DNA from: BM003 sp963699835 | Lineage (GTDB): Bacteria; Pseudomonadota; Gammaproteobacteria; Steroidobacterales; BM003 | Assembly (NCBI GenBank): GCA_963699835.1 | Contig: CAVOVJ010000003.1 | Span: forward strand, 496,001-560,000 | Direction: 5' to 3' | Length of the DNA: 64,000 nt | Shown here: piece after piece, positions 53,351 to 63,373 of the stretch | Numbering within the stretch: position 1 is the first letter of the stretch | Layout: the number at the start of each line of letters is the position of its first letter | The notes under the pieces: generated by a model | Databases searched by the model: none | The model's input: the letters and a program-made list of their open reading frames with translations, nothing else | Told to the model about the DNA's origin: nothing | Made by a program: the position numbers and the translations under genes

Positions 53351-55537
53351 ATGAGAACCAACGAAAAAACCAGGCATCGGGGCATAGCTATTGGCACGGC
53401 CGTTCTCGCGGTCGCGATAGTCGGTACAGCGTTGAGCGCGCCAGCGCTGGCTAATAACGAAGACGACTTGAGTAGCGAACGAATCCTCCTTTCCAGTTTC
53501 GAGCGTGGCAAGGTTGTCTACGTTTCCAATTGCGCAGCATGTCACCAGGGAGACGGTCGGGGTGTCAAAGGCGCGTTCCCGCCGCTTGCCGCTTCGGATT
53601 TTATCGCGGCCGACCATGGCCGCATGATCGACGGCTTGCTCCAGGGCTTTGTCGGCCCGATGACCGTCAATGGCGTTGCGTATGACTCGCTGATGCCAGC
53701 GCAGTCGCAACTCTCCGACGGCGAGTTGGCCGACGTTGTTACCTATGTTCTCAATAGCTGGGGCAATGGTGGTGGTGCGGTGACCGAGCCGGAAATAAAA
53801 GCAGCGCGCGCGGCGCTCGGGTTGCCGACCGACCGCTCTGCCGAGGAGCCTCATCCGGGCGCAGGGTCGGCGGAGCTCGCCTATGAAGGGCAGCCCAGCG
53901 CGGTCGGCGCAGCGAAGATGTTTGTTACGCCGGATGCTCCACTGATGACACAGGCAGAACTGGAACGATCGGCCCAGCTCTTTTTTCAGCGTTGCGCCGG
54001 TTGTCACGGTGTGCTGCGAAAAGGCGCTACCGGCAAGGCACTGACCCCGGATATTTCTCGTGAGAAAGGTACCGAGTATCTGAAAGCATTGATTTTCTAT
54101 GGTTCACCCGCCGGCATGCCTAACTGGGGGACTTCGGGAGAGATGAGTTCCGACGACATCGATGCGATGGCGCGGTTCCTGCAGCACGAGCCGCCGCTAC
54201 CGCCGGAGTTCGGTCTCGAAGAGATGCTTGCCACTTGGAAGGTGCATGTGCCGGTCGACCAGCGTCCCATGAGCAAAGACAATGATCTCGATATCGATAA
54301 CCTGTTTTCGGTCACGCTGCGTGACACCGGCGAGATCGCAATAATCGATGGCGACAGTAAAGCCATCGTCTCGATAATCAAGACGGGTTACGCGGTTCAT
54401 ATATCGCGCATGTCGCATAGTGGAAGGTATCTCTACACGATTGGCCGCGATGGCAAGATCGATCTCATTGATCTGTGGATGAAGACCCCAACCAAGGTTG
54501 CGGAAATCAAAATAGGACTAGAGGCACGTTCGGTTGAGACATCCAAATACAAGGGTTTCGAGGACCGGTATGCCATCGCAGGTGCCTACTGGCCGCCGCA
54601 ATACGTCATCATGGACGGCCCCACGCTCGAGCCAAAAAAGATCGTCTCCACGCGAGGAGTGACGGTTGACACTCAGGAGTATCATCCCGAACCGCGTGTC
54701 GCAGCGATCGTGGCATCGCATATGCACCCGCAGTTTATCGTCAACATCAAGGAGACCGGTTACATCCAGCTGGTCGATTATTCGGATCTCGACAACCTGC
54801 GAATCACCCAGATCAATGCCGCGCGTTTTCTTCACGACGGAGGCTGGGACTCGACCAAGCGCTACTTCCTGACCGCCGCTAACAAGTCGAACAAAATTGC
54901 GGTCGTCGATTCCAGGGAGCAGCGACTGGCCGCGCTGGTCGATGTCGACAGTATTCCCCATCCAGGCCGCGGCGCGAACCTCACCCTTGGCAAAGCCGGA
55001 CCGGTGTGGGTTACCAGCGCGCTGGGTAACGCGAAGATCACTGCAATTGGAACCGATCCGGAAAAGCATCCGGACAACGCCTGGAAGCCGGTCAAAGTAC
55101 TGCGCGGCCAGGGTGGCGGCTCGCTGTTCGTCAAGACCCACCCGAATTCATCGAACCTGTGGGTGGACAGTCCTCTGAATCCGGATCCGGCGGTGAGTCA
55201 GTCGGTTGCCGTGTTTTCGATCGCCGATCTCGACAATTGCCCGGCATGGAAGCCTGACGACCAGTTGAGCGACGGTGAGACCAACACCTGCTTCGAGGTA
55301 CTGCCTATTGCCGAGTGGGCGGGGCTCAGCGAAGGCGCGCAGCGGGTGGTGCACCCCGAATACAACAAAGACGGCAGCGAAGTGTGGTTCTCGATTTGGA
55401 ACAGTAAGGACCAGCAGTCGGCGATCGTCGTCGTGGATGACCGGACCCGTAAGTTGAAGGCCGTGATCAGGGACAAACGAATTGTCACGCCTACCGGCAA
55501 GTTCAATGTTTATAACACGATGAACGATATCTACTAG
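53351..55537 (+). CDS. nirS: Cytochrome cd1 nitrite reductase with an additional N-terminal cytochrome c domain
   Basis: Periplasmic reduction of nitrite to NO. 728 residues against ~560-600 for usual NirS. Signal peptide (about 1-35), a first cytochrome c domain with CAACH at 61-65 and a distal-Met-type SLMPAQ, a second with CAGCH at 215-219, then the d1 propeller from ~300 with HMHPQFIVNIKETG and SIPHPGRGANLTLG (the two active-site His regions) and the C-terminal FNVYNTMNDIY. The first domain resembles the separate cytochrome NirC. The late region also has an insertion with two cysteines (DNCPAWKPDD...TNTCFEV). The nir genes for d1 heme synthesis are not adjacent. Confidence 0.92.
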   Translation: MRTNEKTRHRGIAIGTAVLAVAIVGTALSAPALANNEDDLSSERILLSSFERGKVVYVSNCAACHQGDGRGVKGAFPPLAASDFIAADHGRMIDGLLQGFVGPMTVNGVAYDSLMPAQSQLSDGELADVVTYVLNSWGNGGGAVTEPEIKAARAALGLPTDRSAEEPHPGAGSAELAYEGQPSAVGAAKMFVTPDAPLMTQAELERSAQLFFQRCAGCHGVLRKGATGKALTPDISREKGTEYLKALIFYGSPAGMPNWGTSGEMSSDDIDAMARFLQHEPPLPPEFGLEEMLATWKVHVPVDQRPMSKDNDLDIDNLFSVTLRDTGEIAIIDGDSKAIVSIIKTGYAVHISRMSHSGRYLYTIGRDGKIDLIDLWMKTPTKVAEIKIGLEARSVETSKYKGFEDRYAIAGAYWPPQYVIMDGPTLEPKKIVSTRGVTVDTQEYHPEPRVAAIVASHMHPQFIVNIKETGYIQLVDYSDLDNLRITQINAARFLHDGGWDSTKRYFLTAANKSNKIAVVDSREQRLAALVDVDSIPHPGRGANLTLGKAGPVWVTSALGNAKITAIGTDPEKHPDNAWKPVKVLRGQGGGSLFVKTHPNSSNLWVDSPLNPDPAVSQSVAVFSIADLDNCPAWKPDDQLSDGETNTCFEVLPIAEWAGLSEGAQRVVHPEYNKDGSEVWFSIWNSKDQQSAIVVVDDRTRKLKAVIRDKRIVTPTGKFNVYNTMNDIY

Positions 55538-55616
55538 GGCGATCGCCACGCCTGCAATTCGATGGCCCGACAAGGACCCCTTGCATTTGCTGGCGGCGAG
55601 CCGACGAGGTGGTGCA

Positions 55617-57809
55617 ATGATGCGTGAAGCTCACTCGCTGATCGGACTGGCGCTGCTGCTTTGTGCGGTTCCCGTCGCGAGCTTTGGAGACGAGCCGACC
55701 GATCTTGGCGTGGTCACGGTGATTGGTACCAGGACGGAACGTCAGCCTGGTGACGTGGCCGGAACCGTAACGGTCATCGATTCCGGACGTATCGATGACG
55801 AACTCGCACATGATTTGGCCGGGCTGTTTCGCTACGAACCGGGTATCGGGGTCGGCAGGGATCCCGGCCGGTTCGGTGTCGGCGACGTCAGTATCCGCGG
55901 CGTCGGCGGTAATCGGGTTGCCATGGAGGTAGACGGCGTGCGACTGCCGCAGGGGTTCGCGATCGGCAGTTTTGCCGCGGCCGGCCGCGACTATGTGGAC
56001 CCGGAGTTGCTGAAACGGGTAGAGATACTGCGTGGCCCGGCTTCCACACTATATGGCAGCGATGCGCTGGGTGGTGTGATCACTTATACCACCAAGGACC
56101 CGGAAGATATTCTGCGCGGCCGCGGCCGCGGCTCCGCTTTCAAGAGTGGCTACAACGGCGACGATGAAAGCTGGCAGGCGACCGTGTCCGGTGCGGCCAG
56201 GTTCAGTACGGTATCGGCACTGGCGGCGTACTCGCGCAGGGAAGGTGATCAGCGTGACGCAGCGGCGGCGCCGGCGAATCCGGCAAGTTACACTGACGAG
56301 CAATGGCTGGCGAAACTCGTGTTCGCGGATGAGGGGCATGGTGAAACCAGGCTGTCATTCGGGCATACCGAAAACACAGCCACGACGGATGTTCGATCAC
56401 TGGTCGGCGGTCCCGGAAAATTCGCCACGACCACGGCACTCGATGCGGACGACCGGCGCAGCCGCGACACGTGGAACCTGGGTCATGAGATGGCGCTGGC
56501 ATCGGTACTGGCCGACAGCCTTTCCATCAGGGGCTATTATCAGAGCGCGGAAACACGCCAGAACTCCTTCCAGCAACGCAGTGCCGGTGGGCGCGAATCC
56601 AATCCGACTCTGCGTTATCGCCGCTTTGACTACGAAGAGCGGGTCGATGGCGCCGCGGTATTGCTACAAAAGACGCTAACTGCTTCAGGAATAGAGCATG
56701 GGCTGCTGTATGGCGCGGAACTGCAGCGTCAGCGAATAGAGGAGCGCCGCGATGGGTTGCAGACCGATCTGGTGACGGGGGCGGTAACCACTACTGTAAC
56801 CGGCGAGTCACTGCCGGTTCGTGACTTCCCGGATTCGACCACGTTACGGGCGGGCCTTTTTGTGCAGGACGAAATGCAGACGGCGCATCCGCAACTGGTA
56901 GTGATACCGGGGGTGCGGTTCGAATTCACCGACCTCGATGCCGATCCCGATCGCCTTTTTCTCGAGGACAATCCGGGCATCCGTGTTGCCGACAGCACCG
57001 AGTACAGCATCTCGCCCAAGCTCGGTGGGCTGTACCGCTTGAGCGAGAACTGGACCGCGTTTGCTCAGTACGCGCGCGGATTTCGTGCGCCGCCGGCGGA
57101 AGATGTCAACATAGGCTTCACAATTCCCGCGTTCGATTTCATCGCGATTCCCAACCCCGATCTCGACCCGGAACGCTCGCACGGTGTCGAGTTGGGTTTG
57201 CGCGCAGTCGGTGCCGCTTTGTCCGTTTCGCTCTGCGGCTTTTTCAATCGTTATGAGGACCTGATCGAATCGCGGGTCAATCTCGGTGTTGATCCGGAGA
57301 CCGGCTTGCTGACGTTTCAGTCGCAGAACAGGGAGCATGCAACGATCTGGGGAACAGAGGCGCGGGCGCGAGCGGAACTTGGCAAGTGGTGGCCAGCCGT
57401 GTCCGGGGTGGCGCTCAAGACGAGCTTTGCATATGCGCGCGGCGACGACGACAAACGTAATGAGCCGCTGCAAACCGTCGAGCCGGCGACCGCCGTGTTG
57501 GGGTTTGTCTACACGGCCCGCGGAGGGCGGTTGGAGTTCGAAACCGCCGCGACTTTTGTCGCCCGGCAGGACCGGGTGGACAACAGCAATATCGATGCGT
57601 TCAAGGCACCGGGTTTTGCTGTCTACGATATTTTCGCCCGTTACGATCTGGGTTCACGGGTGCGCCTTCGAGCGGGCATCTTCAACTTGACCGACAAGAC
57701 CTACTGGCAGTGGTCCGATGTAAGCCGCCTGCCCGCCGACTACTACGCGCTCGATCTCTACACTGCGCCCGGACGTTTTTTTTCGGCGAGCTTCAGCATC
57801 GTATTGTGA
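55617..57809 (+). CDS. TonB-dependent receptor, heme/hemoglobin type
   Basis: 730 residues from ATG 55617 with signal peptide. TonB box region VVTVIGTRTERQ, plug domain with SIRGVGGNRVAMEVDGVRLPQG and RVEILRGPASTLYGSDALGG, and a beta-barrel that includes LYRLSENWTAFAQYARGFRAPPAEDVNIGF, typical of the hemoglobin/transferrin/lactoferrin receptor group, and ends in the required terminal aromatic-type strand (FFSASFSIVL). Heme import next to nirS is plausible; ExbB-type energiser genes lie downstream but belong to a different cluster. Confidence 0.88.
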   Translation: MMREAHSLIGLALLLCAVPVASFGDEPTDLGVVTVIGTRTERQPGDVAGTVTVIDSGRIDDELAHDLAGLFRYEPGIGVGRDPGRFGVGDVSIRGVGGNRVAMEVDGVRLPQGFAIGSFAAAGRDYVDPELLKRVEILRGPASTLYGSDALGGVITYTTKDPEDILRGRGRGSAFKSGYNGDDESWQATVSGAARFSTVSALAAYSRREGDQRDAAAAPANPASYTDEQWLAKLVFADEGHGETRLSFGHTENTATTDVRSLVGGPGKFATTTALDADDRRSRDTWNLGHEMALASVLADSLSIRGYYQSAETRQNSFQQRSAGGRESNPTLRYRRFDYEERVDGAAVLLQKTLTASGIEHGLLYGAELQRQRIEERRDGLQTDLVTGAVTTTVTGESLPVRDFPDSTTLRAGLFVQDEMQTAHPQLVVIPGVRFEFTDLDADPDRLFLEDNPGIRVADSTEYSISPKLGGLYRLSENWTAFAQYARGFRAPPAEDVNIGFTIPAFDFIAIPNPDLDPERSHGVELGLRAVGAALSVSLCGFFNRYEDLIESRVNLGVDPETGLLTFQSQNREHATIWGTEARARAELGKWWPAVSGVALKTSFAYARGDDDKRNEPLQTVEPATAVLGFVYTARGGRLEFETAATFVARQDRVDNSNIDAFKAPGFAVYDIFARYDLGSRVRLRAGIFNLTDKTYWQWSDVSRLPADYYALDLYTAPGRFFSASFSIVL

Positions 57810-58097
57810 TTCTCGTGGCCGCGCAGGTATCGCGGCCTGGGTCCTGGGGCAACCGCAACTGACACGCCTTGCCGGCACGCGCGGTCGCGCCAGCTTGGCA
57901 TCGGGCGTTTACCTGTAGGCGTTGGCTCCGGTCTCGCCGCTGGGCGCCGCATCGCGCGGCTGTCCCGTTAACGCCTTGCATGTTGTTGTTTCACCCTCCG
58001 TTCAGTTTCGGTTCAGCCACCTCCCCGTACTGTGATTGCCAACGCGCAGTGCATCGGCCTGCGCCTTTTTCCCGCTACCCGCAAGGAGGGAGCAGAC

Positions 58098-58959
58098 ATG
58101 AACGTAACCACGCCCATGCCAATGCGGCGAAGGCACCTGCGAGTGGCGGGGCTGATTCCGCTTGGCGCGATCTTCGCATTGAGTCTCACGCTGATAGCCC
58201 CCGCCTGGTCCGACACTGCGGGCGGTCCGGCGATTCGTCTTTTCCCGACCTCGGTGCTGGAGGATATCAAGGAGACCGGCTATGTCGCGGAGGAAATGGA
58301 GACCGGTCTGCAGGACGTCATCGCACGGATGGATCAGCAGGGCCAGTTGTACCAGGACAGCAAGTGTGACGGAGCGGAAGGTGATCCTGGTTGCGGACGC
58401 ATCGCCAAGCAGCTCGGTGCCACCTATCTGGAAATGCTCAACGTTATGAACGAGCGCCTGCCCGACATGGAAAGAGCGGTCAACGCAACCCGGAGCAGTC
58501 TCGAGAAACGTCTGCGTGGAGAGCTTGGTCAGAAGATGACGTCATGGACCCTGCAGGAGAATCTGCTCGGCAATACGCCCTGCCGGCAGCGCAACGCCGG
58601 CGCCGCGCATGCGTGGGCGTTCCGGCATGCGGCTGTCGCAGCGTTTTCAGCAGTACTACCAGCTGGTCGCGAGTTCCGGGGCAGGGGCCTCGAACCAGTC
58701 GATGGCTGTCGTCGCCTCTGACATCTATCTCGACATGAACGAGGCATCGGAGCTGATTGCCCGGACCCAGGAGGAGATCGGGCGGGCGACCCTGATGGAG
58801 CAGCTCAACCAATCCTTCGGCACCATCACGCCGGAGATGCAGCAGGTCGTCGACGGGGTCAAGTCGATTCTGTTCGGAGACTCGGAGGCGCCTTACCAAG
58901 TGGCGGGTCCACCGCCAGGAAGCGAGGAAAAGCCTTACAAGAGCCCATTGGAGATGTGA
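58098..58959 (+). CDS. Exported helical protein of unknown function (frameshifted)
   Basis: About 287 residues from ATG 58098 with AAGGAGGGA upstream. Signal peptide to about residue 39 (...APAWS), then mostly helical sequence with coiled-coil character (LQDVIARMDQQGQLYQD, YLEMLNVMNERLPDMERAV) and a Cys pair CDGAEGDPGC. The frame breaks near 58600; the second part reads MRLSQRFQQYYQLVAS and EASELIARTQEEIGRATLMEQLNQSFGTI. No recognised domain. First gene of the envelope cluster, followed 37 bases later by a lipoprotein. The 288 bases before it (57810-58097) hold no gene that I can see. Confidence 0.7.
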
Positions 58960-58996
58960 TCTCGTTGCGCCCATATATCTAGAAGAGGACTCATAA

Positions 58997-59542
58997 ATGA
59001 ACGCTAAAGGATTGAAAAAAATATATTTATATCTACTTTTTCTTGCCGGGTTTGCGATGTTCCCGGGTTGTGCGACGACGCCGGGCGCTTGCGAGTTGGG
59101 CGCCGAACGCAATCTCGATCGCGCCTTCACGAACGCGAAGAACAAACTCGCCGACGGATGCGAAGCGCACTTTGATTCGTATTTCGACCAGTTGCTCGGG
59201 GTCGCGGCGGGCGATCCGCAGCCTGCCAACAAGCAGAAGTTCAGTGACTTCCTGGGCTGGTCAGCCGACCAGGGAATTCTGAGCCGGCGACAGGCGCAAA
59301 AACTCTACAACCGTTATTTCAACGTCAAGTTCATGGCGCTTGCCGGCGATTATAACAACTGTGCCCAGACCTGCCCGCGCAAGACGCGAGTATTGACCGC
59401 GATGGAGGCGGAGCTCACCGACAAGGAGCTTGGCCTGGTCAAGGTCAGCCAGGATTCGGCGAGCTATTACCGGGCCGACCGGCTGTTCCAGGAAACCGAA
59501 CTGGTGCTCGAGGCTACCTGCACAGCTTGTGCCAATCGTTGA
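58997..59542 (+). CDS. Lipoprotein of unknown function
   Basis: 181 residues. Lipobox FPGC at about residue 25 following a hydrophobic signal. The mature part is helical with a Cys-rich C-terminal half (NNCAQTC, EATCTACANR). No family recognised. Ten bases separate its stop from the ExbB-like gene. Confidence 0.72.
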   Translation: MNAKGLKKIYLYLLFLAGFAMFPGCATTPGACELGAERNLDRAFTNAKNKLADGCEAHFDSYFDQLLGVAAGDPQPANKQKFSDFLGWSADQGILSRRQAQKLYNRYFNVKFMALAGDYNNCAQTCPRKTRVLTAMEAELTDKELGLVKVSQDSASYYRADRLFQETELVLEATCTACANR

Positions 59543-59552
59543 GGCCGAATCG

Positions 59553-60188
59553 ATGAGCCGCGATAGCACAGCAAGTACGGGTTTTCTCCAGGGTTTCGGT
59601 GCCGGCGCGCTCGGCGCGGTACTGGCCGGCGGTGGTTTGCTGCTGTGGCTGGATCAGCGTGAAGCGGGTCGGGGTGCGCCCGGGGAGTTGTGGAACTGGG
59701 CATGGCACAACCTGGGTTTGTCCCTCCCGGTATTTGCGCTGGTGTTGCTGCTCTTTGTTCGCGGCCTGGGGCGGCTGGTTTCTGCGCTGGAACGCGATGC
59801 TCCCATCGACGAGGTGGCGCAGCTTGAGCATCTGACCGATACCTGGACCAGCCTGTTTTTTGGCGTGGGCGTCATCTGGACCGCGATCGGTTTACGCCAG
59901 GCGTTGATCTTTGCGCTGGGCAACCCCGAAGCGAGCATGGCGGCGGGTGCATTCGAGATGCTACGGCGTCTCGTTGACGGCGGAATTCTGATCGCATTGT
60001 CGACGACGATATTCGGCGGCATCGGTGGCTACCTGATGCGAGTTGTGAAAACACTGTCTGTCGGCGCCGCGCTGCGCCGCTACTATGGCCAGGTCATGAT
60101 GGCTCCGACCCGCGAACTCGCCGCGGCCGTGCAGCGCATCGAGGCGCGTTTGCACACCGCCGGGTCACGCGAGGAGGCTGGATCGTGA
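59553..60188 (+). CDS. ExbB/MotA-like inner-membrane proton-channel protein
   Basis: 211 residues with about four hydrophobic segments. The region SLFFGVGVIWTAIGLRQAL, then LRRLVDGGILIALSTTIFGGIGGYLMR resembles the last two helices of ExbB/TolQ/MotA, where the IaeAL..T..G pattern lines the ion channel. The following gene supplies a one-span partner. ATG 59553 is preceded by the end of the lipoprotein gene. Function inferred from architecture, not from strong similarity. Confidence 0.68.
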   Translation: MSRDSTASTGFLQGFGAGALGAVLAGGGLLLWLDQREAGRGAPGELWNWAWHNLGLSLPVFALVLLLFVRGLGRLVSALERDAPIDEVAQLEHLTDTWTSLFFGVGVIWTAIGLRQALIFALGNPEASMAAGAFEMLRRLVDGGILIALSTTIFGGIGGYLMRVVKTLSVGAALRRYYGQVMMAPTRELAAAVQRIEARLHTAGSREEAGS

Positions 60189-61114
60189 TTGGCGGACCGG
60201 CATGGGGCGGCCGCGCAGACGATGATGCCGGCATGCAGGCGCTGGAGACAGACGTGATGCGCTTTATGGCGATCCTCGCGTTTTGCCTGCTCGCGGTGTT
60301 CGCGTTGGTGCAGAGCGTGCCGTGGTCGCCCGAGGCCCCGACCGTAGAAAGCCCACCCGCCGCTGCCGGACCCCTGGCCGCACCCGAGCGCCAGTCATCG
60401 ACCGCCGCCCCGAAGCAGACCGTTGCCAGCGTGCCGGCAGCGGTGGCGCCGCGCCCGGTCGAGGTGGTGAAACCAGGCACCCCGCGGACCTTCACACCGG
60501 CTCGGCAGATGCAAAAGGATCCGCCTGCACCGGTACCGGACGAACCCGAGGTCGTGCAAACGGCGCTACCGCGCAGACCTGGGGCGGAGACCGCGAACGG
60601 GACGGTGCAGAGTACATCGCCAGTACCCACCAGCGATGAGATGGAAAGTGAGACCGGCGATCACGTGGCACCGGTGCAAGAAGCCCCGGTCGGGCCGGCA
60701 GCGCAACCGGTTCCAGGCCCGGAAAAAAATTCCACGCTGCCGGGAAGTGCGGATCAGCAAAACGGATTCACGCTGAGATTCGCAACCGACGATGCGATGT
60801 TCGGACTGGTCGAGTCCGGTGCGGTTTCCCTGTATGCATTGGCGGAAAGCGCCGCATGGCGCCTGGCTGCCAGCAGCGGGCGCTACAGTTTTCATGCGAC
60901 CGCGCCACCGCAACAAATATACGAGATGACCCCCGCAACGGTGCCATCGGATCTGCTTCGTGCGCTGCGCCGGCGTGTCAACGTCGCGCTCGACAGCGTG
61001 AGCTGGGGCGTCGTTCTGCCACCGTCGACCCGCGCCGCCATAACCGCTGCGATGCTCGATGCCGATGGCGGACAGCTATCGATACAGACCGATGGCCGGG
61101 TCCGACTTGAGTAG
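60185..61114 (+). CDS. ExbD/MotB-like single-span protein with proline-rich linker
   Basis: 309 residues from GTG 60185, which overlaps the ExbB-like stop (GTGA). A short cytoplasmic N terminus, one transmembrane helix (RFMAILAFCLLAVFALVQSV, about residues 26-45) with an Asp just before it (LETDVMR), as in ExbD/TolR/MotB, then a Pro/Ala/Glu-rich periplasmic linker (about 50-190) and a C-terminal domain that starts FTLRFATDDAMFGLV. The C-terminal domain is not obviously OmpA-like. Partner of the preceding gene. Confidence 0.65.
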   Translation: MIGGPAWGGRADDDAGMQALETDVMRFMAILAFCLLAVFALVQSVPWSPEAPTVESPPAAAGPLAAPERQSSTAAPKQTVASVPAAVAPRPVEVVKPGTPRTFTPARQMQKDPPAPVPDEPEVVQTALPRRPGAETANGTVQSTSPVPTSDEMESETGDHVAPVQEAPVGPAAQPVPGPEKNSTLPGSADQQNGFTLRFATDDAMFGLVESGAVSLYALAESAAWRLAASSGRYSFHATAPPQQIYEMTPATVPSDLLRALRRRVNVALDSVSWGVVLPPSTRAAITAAMLDADGGQLSIQTDGRVRLE

Positions 61115-61127
61115 AGAGGGCAACAGC

Positions 61128-62662
61128 ATGTTACGCACAGAAATAACAAGCAGACGACCCTGCGCACACCGCCGCTGGATTCCGCTGCTGGCGGCGGCAA
61201 CTGTGCTGTTTGCGGTGCTGGCCGGATGCTCGACGTCCGGCGCTGCGAGCTGGGATCCAGCCGAATCCGCATCTGATCTTGGCCAGTGGATCGATGGCGA
61301 ATTGACCGCTGCTTTGTCGTCACAACTGGCAAGTCATCCGCGGTTCTCCGGTGAGACCGTAATGATCGCCGTGCTGGATGGTGAGCGCTTGTTGCACCAT
61401 CCGGATGTACTTAGCGCGAGCATCCGTGACAGGTTGCGCAACAACCTGGCTGGCGAGAACGGCGTTCACCTTGCATGGTCGGATGCGGCATCGCGATGTC
61501 CGCTTCCGGAGCAGGTCGGTTACGTGATCGGTTTCGAGATCAGTCGTTCGGGCGGCCATGATCACCGCGTTCTGGTGCGCGCGCTCGATCGACAGGAGCG
61601 CACATGGGTTGCCGGTATCGCGCACGAATGGCACGGCCGGCTCGGGCGCGACGAGCGCGCGGCGTTAGCGCAAACGGAAAACACCGAGGCGCTGCGCGGC
61701 GGTCGCGAGAATCCATTCGCCGCCGGCCAGGACGACAAGTTGGCGGCGGCCCTTGCCGCAGATCTGAAGTGCCAGTTCGGAGACCGTCGGCTGCGGTTCA
61801 ACGTTGACGAGAAAGCGTTGCGGGGGGATGACCGCGATCTCGTTGCCTTGCTCGAGGCTTATTTGGCGGACAGTGGGTTATCGCGAGTTGCCGCGGTTGA
61901 CGCGGCGGACGTCAGTGTTGGTTTACGCCGTCACAGTATCGAAGACAATCTCGAACTCGATCTGGGTCTCAGCGCGTGCGGCGCAACCGGGTTTTGCTAT
62001 ACCCGGCGCCGAGGCCCAGGCCTACGTCAGGGCGGTAAATCCGGCACCGGTCGCACGGTCATCCGCGATCCCGCTGTTCACGAATCAGGAACTGCGGGTT
62101 GAGGTAGCGCCCGTTTCGAGCACCGGCATTCTGTCGGAGTTTTACCGCGTCGTGCCGCGCGCCGATGGTCAGTGCGCCGAAAGGCGCCCGTTTGCCCGTG
62201 GCAGCCGCAGCGCTGCCCCGTCACACGAGGTTGGACCCGGCGAATGTTTTGACCTGGAACTCGTTGCGAAAACGCCCGTCACGGTCTTCCTGTTACGTGA
62301 CCACTCCGACGCGTGGATTGGTTCCGGCGAGTCACGCCGAATGTCGGCGCGGCAGTCTTCGCGCAATCGTGCTCGACGCCGGTGATCGACTGCGATGGAG
62401 CGATAACACGGAGGACCGCGTGCTCAACTGGATGGGGCGGCAAGGCATCGAAACCTTCTATGCGATTGCAGTGACTGATGCAGACGCAGCGCGCCAGGTA
62501 CATGCCCTGGGCGCGGATCTGGTCGCAGCCTGCGAGGATGAGCTGCGGCTGGGCGGGCGTCCACGACCGGACCAGGAGTGGCTCGGGACACTCACCCGGG
62601 TGCTGGCCGATCTCGACGGCCGGATTGCCTGGCAGGCTTTGCGCTTGCGTCATAGCGGCTAG
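61128..62662 (+). CDS. Lipoprotein with possible DUF4384-like region (frameshifted twice)
   Basis: About 510 residues. Signal with lipobox LAGC (about residue 32), then GQWIDGELTAALSSQLASHPRF. The frame breaks near 62000 (reading continues AIPGAEAQAYVRAVNPAP) and near 62350 (continues SLRAIVLDAGDRLRWSDNTED) and ends at TAG 62662. The middle FDLELVAKTPVTVFLLRDHSD weakly resembles DUF4384. Function unknown; the anchored lipoprotein follows the ExbD-like gene 13 bases later. Confidence 0.65.
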
Positions 62663-62682
62663 AAACCCAAGGAGTACTGATC

Positions 62683-63113
62683 ATGCGTTTCATTGGAGTA
62701 TTGCTCGGTAGCCTGGTCGCTTCGGCGGTGCTCGTCGGAGCGTGGGTATGGACCGGCGCCACTGCCGGAATGGAGCGGCAGGCGTGTCCGCAAACGGCCG
62801 CAGCGGCAATCGCGGTCGTGGCCCCGCGATTGGGACCTGGCGCCGGCAACGAGCGTCGGCCGCAGCGCGGACCTGTTCATTCCGGCCAAGCCCGGATCTT
62901 CGGAGTATGCCGACGCTGCATCGACCGCGGCGGCAAGTGGTGAAGGTTCGATCTGCCGATAGTGAAAGTCAGGCAGGGTTCGCCGAGGACTCTGCCGAAA
63001 CAGGGACGCCTGCGGCGGAGGCAGTAGCGCAGATTCAGTCGCAAGACGATACCTGGCAGGTGTCATCCCGGGACGACGCGGATACGCCGGCTGCAACCGA
63101 CCGTGGTTCGTGA
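62683..63113 (+). CDS. Small signal-anchored protein (frameshifted twice)
   Basis: About 143 residues from ATG 62683 with a strong AAGGAGT site. N-terminal hydrophobic segment (FIGVLLGSLVASAVLVGAWVW), one Cys (RQACPQ), then a polar linker. Breaks near 62818 and 62940; family-independent evidence is the continuity of codon usage and the stop TGA 63113 that overlaps the next GTG. Unknown function. Confidence 0.5.
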
Positions 63114-63373
63114 GCGCCGCGACGGAAACCGAAACCCAATCTTCCGTGCACTGGCACAGTTTCTGGCAGCCATTTACCAGCGCGGTTTCGGCGCGCGGTT
63201 TCGCAGCGCGCCTGGAGCAACTTACCGGACTGGATTTCCAGGTGCGACGCGCCGGCGTCGGTGAGTACGAAGTGGCGTTTTCCCACCTCGACGATCGGCA
63301 GAGACAGGCTCATCTCGAGCGTATCCAGACCGTCACCGGTCTCGAACTCGAACGGCAGGAGCAAGAACCATGA
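63110..63373 (+). CDS. Small protein of unknown function
   Basis: 87 residues from GTG 63110, overlapping the previous stop (GTGA). Contains SFWQPFTSAVSARGFAARLEQLTGLDF and YEVAFSHLDDRQRQAHLERI, likely a small alpha/beta fold without signal peptide. Its TGA overlaps the transglycosylase ATG (ATGA), so it is cotranslated in the cluster. Confidence 0.62.
   Translation: MSAATETETQSSVHWHSFWQPFTSAVSARGFAARLEQLTGLDFQVRRAGVGEYEVAFSHLDDRQRQAHLERIQTVTGLELERQEQEP

Noticed and set aside
55617..60188. TonB receptor energised by the ExbB/ExbD-like pair downstream
   Set aside because: No TonB gene is present and the ExbD-like protein has a long linker and unknown C-terminal domain; the pair is grouped with the lipoproteins and transglycosylase by overlaps, not with the receptor.
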